64,000 bases of DNA from DATGMP01 sp035293565. Its GTDB lineage: Bacteria; Pseudomonadota; Alphaproteobacteria; BOG-932; Roseiterribacteraceae. Positions 42,745 through 49,719 of this stretch are shown piece after piece. The translations under genes were made by a program, and so were the position numbers. Numbering within the stretch: position 1 is the first letter of the stretch; every line of letters starts with the position of its first letter. The stretch is taken from the NCBI GenBank assembly GCA_035293565.1, contig DATGMP010000062.1, positions 7,355-71,354 of the forward strand, given 5' to 3'. The notes beneath the pieces were generated by a model that made no database searches, had not been told where the DNA came from, and saw nothing but the letters and a program-made list of their open reading frames with translations.

Positions 42745-45558
42745 ATGAGCGACGTCGCGGCCTCCATCGCCCCGGGCGCCGCGGCGAGCGCGGGCTCGAC
42801 GCTCGCCCCGGGCGCGCTTTATCTGATCGACGGCTCCGGGTTCATCTTCCGCGCCTTCCACGCGCTTCCGCCGCTGACGCGCGCCGACGGTACGCCCGTA
42901 AACGCCGTGCTCGGCTTCACCAACATGCTGCTGAAGCTGTTGACCGAGTTTGGCGTGGCGCGGATCGCGGTGGTGTTCGACGCCAAGGGGCGAAACTACC
43001 GCAACGACATCTATGATGCCTACAAGGCGAACCGCGACGGGCCTCCCGACGAGTTGATCCCGCAATTCGGCCTGATCCGCGAGGCGACCGACGCCTTCTG
43101 CCTACCCTGCATCGAGGTCGAGGGCTACGAGGCCGACGATTTGATCGCGACCTACGCGCGCGAGGCGGCGGAGCGCGGCGAGCCGGTCGTCATCGTCTCG
43201 TCGGACAAGGACCTGATGCAGCTCGTCCGGCCGGGCGTCACGATGTTCGATCCGATGAAGTACAAGCCGATCGGCGCGGCCGAGGTGATGGAGAAGTTCG
43301 GCGTGCCGCCCGAGAAGGTCGTGGAGGTGCAGGCCCTGGCCGGCGATCCGACCGACAATGTCCCGGGCGTGCCGGGCATCGGGGTCAAGACTGCCGCGCA
43401 GCTGATCACCGAGTTCGGGGACCTCGAAACGCTGCTCGCGCGGGCTGGCGAGATCAAGCAGCCCAAACGGCGCGAATCGCTGATCGAGTTCGCCGAACAG
43501 GCGCGGATCTCGCGCAAGCTCGTGTTGCTCGAGGACCATGCGCCCGTGCCGCTTCCGCTCGACGAGCTCAAGGTCCACGAGCCGGACATGGACCGGCTGA
43601 TCGCCTTCCTGACCGAGCAGGGCTTCCGCTCGACGCTCGCGCGGGTCAAGGCGCGCGTCGGCCAGGAAGGCGAGCTGGTCGAGGCGACAAGCGATGGAGC
43701 CGCGACCGTGGCGGCGGCGCCTCCGGTCGCCGAACGCTATGCGCTGGTGACCGAGCTTCCGACGCTGGACCGCTGGCTGCTGCGCGCCGCGGAGACCGGA
43801 AAGCTCGCGATCGATCTGCAGACGGATTCCGAGGCGGCGATCGCCTGCGGCGTCACCGGCATCGCCCTCGCCGTCGCGCCGGGTGAAGCCTGCTATGTTC
43901 CGCTCGGACATTCGCCGGGCGGCAATGGCGAGCTGGGGCTGGAGACGGCGGCGATCAAGCAGCTGACGCTCGGCGACGTCGTCGCCCGACTGAAACCAGC
44001 GCTCACCGATCCCGGCATCATCAAGATCGCGCACAATGTGAAGTTCGACATGCAGGTGCTCGCCTGCCTCGGGCTTGCGCTGGCGCCGATCGACGACACG
44101 ATGCTGCTCTCCTATGTGCTGGACGGCTCGAGCGAGGATCACGGCCTGTCGGCGATCGCGGAGCGCGCGCTGGGCCTCAAGGCACAGCCGCTCGCCGAGC
44201 TGGTCGGCACCGGCCGCGCCGCCCTCGCCTTCGCGCAGATCGCACCGGAGAAAGCGCTGACCTACGCCGCGCAACATGCCGACCTCGCGCTCCGGCTGCA
44301 CGCGTCGCTGCGCGCACGCCTCGTCGCCGAAAAGCGCGTCACGCTCTATGAGCGCATCGATCGGCCGCTGGCGAGCGTGGTCGCCGGCATGGAGCTCGCC
44401 GGCATCAAGGTCGATCGCGGCGTGCTGGCCGGGCTCGGTCAGAAATTCGGCGAGCGCATCCATGTGCTCGAGGAGAAGATCCACGCGCTCGCCGGGCGGC
44501 CTTTCAACATCGGGTCACCCAAGCAGCTGGGCGAAGTGCTGTTCGACGAGCTGAAGTTACCGGCGGGCGGCAAGGTGAAGACCGGCGGCTGGTCGACTCA
44601 TTCCGATGTGCTCGAGCCGTTGGCCGAGCAATATGAGATCGCGCAAGCCGTGCTCGATTGGCGCGCGCTCTCCAAGCTCAAGAGCACCTATGCGGATTCG
44701 CTCGTAAACGAGATCCAGGGAACGACCGGCCGCGTCCATACCTCCTTCGCGCTCGCCGCGACCAACACCGGACGGCTCTCCTCGATCGATCCCAACCTGC
44801 AGAACATCCCGATCCGTACCGAAGATGGGCGGCTCATCCGCACCGCCTTCGTCGCGGAGGAAGGCAATCTGTTGCTGTCGGTCGACTATTCGCAGATCGA
44901 GCTCAGGCTCGCGGCCGAGATCGCCGGCATCGCGGCGTTGAAGCAGGCCTTCCAGAACGGCGACGATGTGCATGCGCTGACCGCGAGTCAGGTGTTCGGC
45001 GTGCCGATGGCGGCGATGACGCCCGATATCCGCCGCAAGGCGAAGGCGATCAATTTCGGCATCATCTACGGCATCTCGGGCTTCGGCTTGGGCCAACAGC
45101 TCGGCGTCGGCGCGCGCGAGGCCGGCGAATATATCCGGCAATATCTCGACCGCTTTTCCGAGCTGCGAATCTATATGGACGAGACGAAGGCGTTCGCGCG
45201 CAGCCATGGCTATGTGCTGACCTTGGCCGGCCGCAAATGCCATGTTCCGGGCATCACCGAACGGAATCCGGCGCGGCGGAATTTTGCCGAACGGCAAGCC
45301 GTCAATGCCCGCATCCAGGGTACCGCGGCCGACATCATGCGCAAGGCGATGGTGAAGGTCGACCGCGCGCTCAAGGCCGCCAAATCGCCGGCCAAGATGC
45401 TGCTCTCCGTCCATGACGAGCTGGTCTTCGAGCTGCCCGAGGCCGCTGCCGAGGAGACGGCCGCGCTCGTCCGCCGCGAGATGGAGGCGACCTGGCATCT
45501 CGGCGTCCCGCTCGTCGCGGAGGCCCGTTGGGGCAAGAGCTGGGCCGAGGCCCATTGA
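42745..45558 (+). CDS. polA: DNA polymerase I
   Basis: A 937-residue DNA polymerase I for Okazaki-fragment processing and repair. The N-terminal 5' nuclease begins LIDGSGFIFRAFHALPPL and holds EVEGYEADDLIATYA and GVPGIGVKTAAQL (helix-hairpin-helix). The polymerase domain has SVDYSQIELRL (motif A), RRKAKAINFGIIYG (motif B) and SVHDELVFE (motif C). In the 3'-5' exonuclease domain, the first motif reads AIDLQTDS (D357 kept, the glutamate replaced by Q359), the second HNVKFD keeps D435, and the third reads YAAQHAD (the usual aspartate replaced by H511), so proofreading is probably lost. The start is ATG 42745. Confidence 0.97.
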   Translation: MSDVAASIAPGAAASAGSTLAPGALYLIDGSGFIFRAFHALPPLTRADGTPVNAVLGFTNMLLKLLTEFGVARIAVVFDAKGRNYRNDIYDAYKANRDGPPDELIPQFGLIREATDAFCLPCIEVEGYEADDLIATYAREAAERGEPVVIVSSDKDLMQLVRPGVTMFDPMKYKPIGAAEVMEKFGVPPEKVVEVQALAGDPTDNVPGVPGIGVKTAAQLITEFGDLETLLARAGEIKQPKRRESLIEFAEQARISRKLVLLEDHAPVPLPLDELKVHEPDMDRLIAFLTEQGFRSTLARVKARVGQEGELVEATSDGAATVAAAPPVAERYALVTELPTLDRWLLRAAETGKLAIDLQTDSEAAIACGVTGIALAVAPGEACYVPLGHSPGGNGELGLETAAIKQLTLGDVVARLKPALTDPGIIKIAHNVKFDMQVLACLGLALAPIDDTMLLSYVLDGSSEDHGLSAIAERALGLKAQPLAELVGTGRAALAFAQIAPEKALTYAAQHADLALRLHASLRARLVAEKRVTLYERIDRPLASVVAGMELAGIKVDRGVLAGLGQKFGERIHVLEEKIHALAGRPFNIGSPKQLGEVLFDELKLPAGGKVKTGGWSTHSDVLEPLAEQYEIAQAVLDWRALSKLKSTYADSLVNEIQGTTGRVHTSFALAATNTGRLSSIDPNLQNIPIRTEDGRLIRTAFVAEEGNLLLSVDYSQIELRLAAEIAGIAALKQAFQNGDDVHALTASQVFGVPMAAMTPDIRRKAKAINFGIIYGISGFGLGQQLGVGAREAGEYIRQYLDRFSELRIYMDETKAFARSHGYVLTLAGRKCHVPGITERNPARRNFAERQAVNARIQGTAADIMRKAMVKVDRALKAAKSPAKMLLSVHDELVFELPEAAAEETAALVRREMEATWHLGVPLVAEARWGKSWAEAH

Positions 45559-46199
45559 GCGAGCCCGGCGAGGATGTCGAAGTCCGGCCGATCGAAAATC
45601 GTGTCGCGCTTCTGATCCTTCAGCATCCGCAGGAGCAGGACAAGGAGCTGGGCACGGCGCGTCTCACCGCGCGGCACTTCACGAATGCGGTATTCAAAAT
45701 CGGACTGTCCTGGCCGAGCCTATCGAAGGCGCTCGGGCGCGAGGCGGATCCGCGCCGCTGGGCGACGCTCTATTTGGGATCGGTCAGCCCGGCGTTGCTC
45801 GCGCCGGGACGGGAGATCCTGGTGCTCGATGCAAAGGGCAAGGCGATCGCCGATCAGGAGTCGGCGCTGCAGGACATTGAAGGAATCATCCTGCTCGACG
45901 GCACCTGGAGTCAGGCCAAGACCCTGTGGTGGCGCAACGCGTGGCTGCTCAAGAGCAAGCGCGTCGTGCTGGCGTCGAAGAGGCCCTCCCTCTATGGCCC
46001 GCTGCGCCGCGAGCCCAGAAGGGAGAGCCTCTCCACCCTGGAATCAGCCGCGATCCTGCTCGCGCGGCTGGAGGGAAATCCCGGCATCGAGGCAGCGCTG
46101 ACAACGAGCTTCAAGCGGATGCTGGAACGCTATCGCGCCGCGCAGCCCGACATTGTGAAACCGCGCCCCCGTCGCCTCAAAAAACCTCTCCGCCGCTAA
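45555..46199 (+). CDS. DTW domain protein (tRNA-uridine aminocarboxypropyltransferase-like)
   Basis: A 214-residue protein of the DTW family, whose studied members (TapT/YfiP) transfer an aminocarboxypropyl group from S-adenosylmethionine to uridine 47 of tRNA. The signature is LLDGTWSQAKTLWWRN at ~115-130, with LILQHPQEQDKELGTARL near the start and RRESLSTLESAAI further on. The cysteine-rich N-terminal zinc segment of the E. coli protein is missing. The TTG at 45555 overlaps the polA stop (ATTGA), so translation is coupled to polA. The gene ends inside a bidirectional terminator loop. Confidence 0.85.
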   Translation: MSEPGEDVEVRPIENRVALLILQHPQEQDKELGTARLTARHFTNAVFKIGLSWPSLSKALGREADPRRWATLYLGSVSPALLAPGREILVLDAKGKAIADQESALQDIEGIILLDGTWSQAKTLWWRNAWLLKSKRVVLASKRPSLYGPLRREPRRESLSTLESAAILLARLEGNPGIEAALTTSFKRMLERYRAAQPDIVKPRPRRLKKPLRR

Positions 46200-46214
46200 C
46201 GGCGGAGAGGTTTT
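46181..46214. terminator. Bidirectional intrinsic terminator
   Basis: A perfect 11-base stem, CCTCTCCGCCG at 46185-46195 and CGGCGGAGAGG at 46200-46210, closes a CTAA loop. AAAA precedes it and TTTT follows, so it terminates both the polA-DTW transcript and the convergent PRC-barrel transcript. The DTW stop codon lies at the end of the loop. Confidence 0.85.
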
Positions 46215-46220
46215 CAAAGC

Positions 46221-46634
46221 TCAATGCGCGCCGGGGGGCCGCGTGGCGTCGAGGCCCGTGCCGTAATAGTCGCGGACGCGAGTCTGGTAGTCGGCGGTCG
46301 TTCCGAAATTCTCGAGCTCGGATTCGGTGTAGGCCGGCGCGCCGCGGAGCTGCTCTTCGTTCATCGGCACGACGTAGCCGCCGAGATTTTCGTCATAGGT
46401 GAGCAGGTTCCAAGGCAGCGGGTGATACTTCTCGCCGATGCCGAGAAAACCGCCGAAGGACATCACGGCATAGGCTACCTGGCCGCTGCGCTTCTCGATC
46501 ATGATGTCATGGATATCGCCCAGGCGATCGCCACTTCCGTTATAGACCGGCGTGTCTTCCACCTTGCTCGCGCTGATGAGGTTCCAGGTTTCGCGGGTCG
46601 GTTTGTCTGTCGACTGCTGTGATGTTGTCGCCAT
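46221..46634 (-). CDS. PRC-barrel domain protein
   Basis: A 137-residue protein with a PRC-barrel domain (~16-95: LISASKVEDTPVYNGSGDRLGDIHDIMIEKRSG, YAVMSFGGFLGIGEKYHPLPWNLL). Such small soluble PRC-barrel proteins are frequent members of alphaproteobacterial stress regulons and have no known activity. A near-consensus ECF promoter (GGAAC-N16-TGTT) lies 39-63 bases upstream, which fits that picture. The C-terminal tail includes VRDYYGTGLDATR. GGAGG-like GAGGAAAACC lies in front of the ATG. Confidence 0.88.
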   Translation of the reverse strand: MATTSQQSTDKPTRETWNLISASKVEDTPVYNGSGDRLGDIHDIMIEKRSGQVAYAVMSFGGFLGIGEKYHPLPWNLLTYDENLGGYVVPMNEEQLRGAPAYTESELENFGTTADYQTRVRDYYGTGLDATRPPGAH

Positions 46635-46672
46635 GGGTTTTCCTCCGTTGGCTGGATGGCTTGTGCGGAGGT

Positions 46673-46697
46673 AACAGGGGGCCGAAGAACCCGTTCC
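46673..46697 (-). promoter_or_regulatory. Near-consensus ECF promoter upstream of PRC-barrel gene
   Basis: Minus strand GGAAC (complement of 46693-46697), a 16-base spacer, then TGTT (complement of 46673-46676). One base differs from GGAAC-N16-CGTT. It stands 39 bases upstream of the ATG, a sensible leader length, and PRC-barrel genes are common general-stress targets. Confidence 0.45.
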
Positions 46698-46726
46698 GAT
46701 TCACATATGTTTCGCGGAATCGTAAT

Positions 46727-47440
46727 TTAGGTCCGCGCGTAGCGACCGCGAATGTAGAACCGGTCGAGCTGATCCGCCGTCGCCGCCTGGAAAGCCTGGC
46801 CGTCAAGTCCGGTGCGCAGCGCCTCCTCCTTCGCGTCGGTCGCCCGGGCGGCGGGACGAGCCTGAATCTCCGCAATCCAGCGCGCGAGATTCGGGTGCTC
46901 CTCCATGCGGAGCTTCAGCGTCTCGTGGCGCTTGCCCCAGGGCCAGGTCGCGATATCGGCGATCGAATATTCGTCGCCGCCGAGATAGCGCGACTCCGCG
47001 AGCCGTTTGTCCAACACGCCATAGATGCGCCGCGTCTCGGTCGTGTAGCGCGCGACGGCATAGTCGTTGCCTTCTCCGGCGGCACGCGTGAAATGCACGA
47101 ACTGCCCCGACATCGGCCCGACATTCGCCATCTGGAACATGAGCCACTGGGCAACCGTGTGCCGAGCCCTGGGTTCGGTCGGCCAGAAGCGCCCGGTCTT
47201 GTCCGCGAGATACATCAGGATGGCCCCGGATTCGAACACGGTGAACGGCTTCCCGCCCGGCCCGTCGCTATCGACGATCGCCGGCACCTTGCCGTTGGGA
47301 TTGATGGCGAGGAAATCGGGCGAATATTGGTCACCCGCGATCATGTTCACATGATGGAAATTATACGGCAGGCCGAGCTCCTCGAGCATCAGCACCACCT
47401 TCAACACATTCGGACTCGCCATCCCATAAAGCTCGATCAC
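46727..47440 (-). CDS. Glutathione S-transferase (YfcG/Nu-class-like)
   Basis: A 237-residue GST. The thioredoxin-fold domain begins MIELYGMASPNVLKVVLMLEELGLPY, has the cis-proline NPNGKVPAIVD and the glutathione-binding ESGAILMYLADKTGRF; the helical domain carries SIADIATWPWGKRHE, the usual N-capping motif. The N-terminal serine/asparagine rather than a tyrosine, and the NPNGKVPAI loop, resemble YfcG-type disulfide-bond oxidoreductases. It is monocistronic, 92 bases upstream of the PRC-barrel start. Confidence 0.9.
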   Translation of the reverse strand: MIELYGMASPNVLKVVLMLEELGLPYNFHHVNMIAGDQYSPDFLAINPNGKVPAIVDSDGPGGKPFTVFESGAILMYLADKTGRFWPTEPRARHTVAQWLMFQMANVGPMSGQFVHFTRAAGEGNDYAVARYTTETRRIYGVLDKRLAESRYLGGDEYSIADIATWPWGKRHETLKLRMEEHPNLARWIAEIQARPAARATDAKEEALRTGLDGQAFQAATADQLDRFYIRGRYART

Positions 47441-47530
47441 CCTTCCCTCCCCTGATCACGGCGCGCGGCCGGACTATAGCGAGGCGGTGGAGGCAGGGCG
47501 AGATAAGACCGATACACCTCGATAAAAGTT

Positions 47531-47559
47531 CATCTTATGTTCTATTAGAACATAAGATG
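47531..47559. repeat. Perfect 13-base palindrome upstream of immunity-like gene
   Basis: The arms CATCTTATGTTCT (47531-47543) and AGAACATAAGATG (47547-47559) pair perfectly around ATT. The element lies ~125 bases upstream of the Imm52-like gene and 18 bases before a possible small reading frame. It could be an operator for a dimeric repressor or a hairpin; it has no T-tract on either side. Confidence 0.55.
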
Positions 47560-47577
47560 ATTCGGAGGGGGATTAGC

Positions 47578-47670
47578 ATGCAGTGGCCGGTGACGATGCT
47601 CCGGCTGGTTTCGGAGCCGACCGGACCCGGCCTTTATCAAAACAAAGTATCAAGCGCCTCGTATTGTTAG
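47578..47670 (+). CDS. Possible 30-residue leader or remnant peptide
   Basis: ATG 47578 follows GGAGGGGGATTAGC, a strong ribosome site, and reads 30 codons to TAG at 47668-47670 (begins MQWPVTMLRLVSEP, ends SSASYC). It sits between the palindrome and the Imm52-like gene. It matches nothing I recognise; it may be a leader peptide or the remains of a gene end. Confidence 0.25.
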   Translation: MQWPVTMLRLVSEPTGPGLYQNKVSSASYC

Positions 47671-47683
47671 GAGCGTCTGATCA

Positions 47684-48396
47684 ATGGCCGAGGAACACTA
47701 CACGCTGTGCGCTTTTTGGCGGCCGCGAAATGAAAGCGCCGAAGCTTGCGCAACGCGCCTTGCAGGGATGTTGACGTCGCTCGGCGCCATTCACCCCGCT
47801 TTCTCGCGGTGGTTCAATCGGGCGTATACCAGGAAAACGGCCTACGAACCCTTCTGCTCGATGCCGCCGGACACCGGAATTCTGACCGAAAAGTTCGAAA
47901 ACAACGAAATTGTGGGGGCCTGGAACGGCGCCGACAACTTGTATGCAATGTCGTTCGACATCGTGGCGGGCCGTGCGGCACGGATGCCTGTTTTCCCAAA
48001 TAGCGTAATGATCAGCCTGCCTCTTCTGGAGCCCGACAATCAGGATCTCCTCGACGCCAACATTTTGAAGGCCGCCTTGAAAGCAATCGTCACGGCTTGG
48101 GCTCCAGACTGGGCATCGGTTGATTCCTTTGCGTATTTCCGACCGTGGCTTGATATGAACCGGCGCTTCCCGCGCTTCCGCACGGGATGGATGACCTATG
48201 TTTCGCTTCGTTACGCCATGCGGATCACCCCGCCCACATTCGTCGATGTCGAGAGACTGCCTGGTGGAGGGATATTGATGATCGCATCAGCGGAACCGTT
48301 TTCGGTCGACCACCCGCCCATATCGCTGCCGCGGACGCGATCCAGGCGACTTTGGCGCCACTGGATCTTCTGGTCGATCGCGCGCAGCCGGGGTAG
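47684..48396 (+). pseudogene. Imm52-like immunity protein gene with C-terminal frameshift
   Basis: The first ~210 residues (MAEEHYTLCAFWRPRNESAEACATRL, AIHPAFSRWFNRAYTRKTAYEP, GVISL-like NSVMISLPLLEP, RLPGGGILMIASAEPFSVDHP) resemble the Imm52 family of polymorphic-toxin immunity proteins. After DHP near 48318 the open frame becomes arginine-rich and runs into the gpt gene, while the next frame reads AHIAAADAIQATLAPLDLLVDRAQPG and stops at 48396, which is the expected family C-terminus. One C seems missing in the CACCCGCCC tract. This is a decay mutation or a sequencing error. No toxin gene is seen. Confidence 0.6.
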
Positions 48397-48434
48397 GCTC
48401 GACATTCCCCTCCATCTTGCTCTAACAGAGCCGG

Positions 48435-48896
48435 ATGGCCGCCGCAGCCCCGCCCCTCGCACATATCGCCGTCTCCTGGGACGAGATCAGGCGGGATTCC
48501 GTCGCGCTGGCGGACAAGGTTCGGGCGCGCGGCTCGTGGCATGGAATCGTTGCGGTGGCGCGGGGCGGGCTGGTGCCGGCGGCGCTGGTGGCCCGGGCGC
48601 TCGGCTTGCGCTGCGTGGAGACGGTGTCGGTCGCCTCCTATGAGCGCGAGAAGCTCGGCACGCCCGCGCTCATCAAGACGCCGGCCGCGGCGGGTGATGG
48701 CGCCGGGTGGCTCATCATCGACGATCTTGTCGACACCGGCACGACCATGCTGCTGATCCGCGGCCTGCTGCCCAAGGCGCATGTCGGCGTGCTCTACGCC
48801 AAGCCCGCGGGTCGCGCGCTCGCCGACCATTTCGTGCGCGAGTTCCCCCAGGATTGCTGGATCGATTTTCCCTGGGAGATGGACGGGGCGCCGTAA
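48435..48896 (+). CDS. gpt: Xanthine phosphoribosyltransferase
   Basis: A 153-residue purine-salvage enzyme converting xanthine or guanine with PRPP to the nucleotide. The PRPP-binding loop is WLIIDDLVDTGTTML near residues 92-107, the N-terminal VSWDEIRRDSVALADKV and VAVARGGLVPAALVARALG are characteristic, and C-terminal DFPWEMD is typical of Gpt proteins. Length matches the E. coli enzyme. It starts 38 bases after the frameshifted immunity-like gene. Confidence 0.93.
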   Translation: MAAAAPPLAHIAVSWDEIRRDSVALADKVRARGSWHGIVAVARGGLVPAALVARALGLRCVETVSVASYEREKLGTPALIKTPAAAGDGAGWLIIDDLVDTGTTMLLIRGLLPKAHVGVLYAKPAGRALADHFVREFPQDCWIDFPWEMDGAP

Positions 48897-48950
48897 TCTT
48901 CGCCACGGGCCCTTGAATCGCCAAGGCGCCAAGGAAACACGATCTCATTT

Positions 48951-49029
48951 GTCATTCCCGCGAAAGCGGGAATCCATGTCGATGCCGTCGCAAGCGGATG
49001 GATGCAATTCCCGCTTTCGCGGGAATGAC
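48951..49029. repeat. Inverted pair of dRS3-like palindromic repeats
   Basis: Two copies of a 20-base palindromic unit, ATTCCC-CGAAAG core-GGGAAT type, at 48954-48973 and 49007-49026. They are in opposite orientation, preceded or followed by GTC/GAC so that the pair is a 23-base inverted repeat around a 33-base spacer. The unit resembles the dRS3/REP-like elements found between genes in several proteobacteria. It lies between gpt and a convergent NTF2-like gene. Confidence 0.7.
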
Positions 49030-49091
49030 GAAGAACAGTCTTTGGCGTTCTTGGCGCCTTGTATGTCGCTTGCGGGACAACGAGCAGGTGG

Positions 49092-49487
49092 TCACCCGAA
49101 TCCCGGGATCCCAGCAGCCTCCCAAAAAGCGCGCAGCGACGCGATCTTTCCGTCAGGCGATTTGCGGTAGACGATGACGGCAGGAAGCGCGAGCTTCTTG
49201 TCCTGCTGATTGACGATGTGCAGCGTGACCACATTCGCCAGCTCGTCGCCGCACAGGATCGAGCGGTGGACTTCGAAGGTGACGTCCTTGTTGGGGCCGA
49301 TCGCCATGTCGTAGAAGCGCGCGATCGCAGCCTTGCCGCGGTTGCCCTTCCCTTCGGGATCGAGAACCGACGGACCGACCGGGTCCTCCACCACCGCATC
49401 CTCGGCGAAGAGCGCCAGCCACGCTTCGCGATCATGCGCCTTCACCGCCGCCGCCGAAGCATTCGCCAAATCCCGCGCCGTCGTCAT
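49092..49487 (-). CDS. SnoaL-like ketosteroid isomerase-related protein
   Basis: A 131-residue NTF2-fold protein. The core pattern HDREAWLALFAEDAVVEDPVGPSVLDPEGKGNRGK is typical of ketosteroid isomerase-related proteins, with histidine and aspartates lining the presumed pocket; FYDMAIGPNKDVTFEV and KSPDGKIASLRAFWE follow. The reaction is unknown. It is a separate lineage from the NTF2-like protein at 32 kb. The ATG at 49487 begins MTTARDLANAS, and no partner gene shares its strand nearby. Confidence 0.85.
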   Translation of the reverse strand: MTTARDLANASAAAVKAHDREAWLALFAEDAVVEDPVGPSVLDPEGKGNRGKAAIARFYDMAIGPNKDVTFEVHRSILCGDELANVVTLHIVNQQDKKLALPAVIVYRKSPDGKIASLRAFWEAAGIPGFG

Positions 49488-49719
49488 GCCCGTTCCCCGT
49501 CATTCGATGTAGAGCCGCGCCGAACATACCGGCCCGTCCGACTCGTGGCCAGAGCGGCACGGTTTCACGCTTGACAGCCGAAAACCCGCAGCATACCCGT
49601 CAAGCAAGCGCTCGGTTTGGAAAAGAGGTTCAACTCGTTTTCCGAATATCGAAAAATCCAAGACGATTCAAGCCGCTCGACAAGCGGACCTCAACCGCAA
49701 GCCAAGGGAGTTTTGTCAG

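Noticed and set aside
43102..44484. 460-residue minus-strand frame inside polA
   Set aside because: Its composition (R, D, L, H repeats) is that of a shadow frame; polA on the plus strand is certain.
47531..47559. LexA (SOS) box
   Set aside because: The centre contains GTTC and GAAC, but alphaproteobacterial LexA sites are direct repeats (GTTC-N7-GTTC), which this is not.
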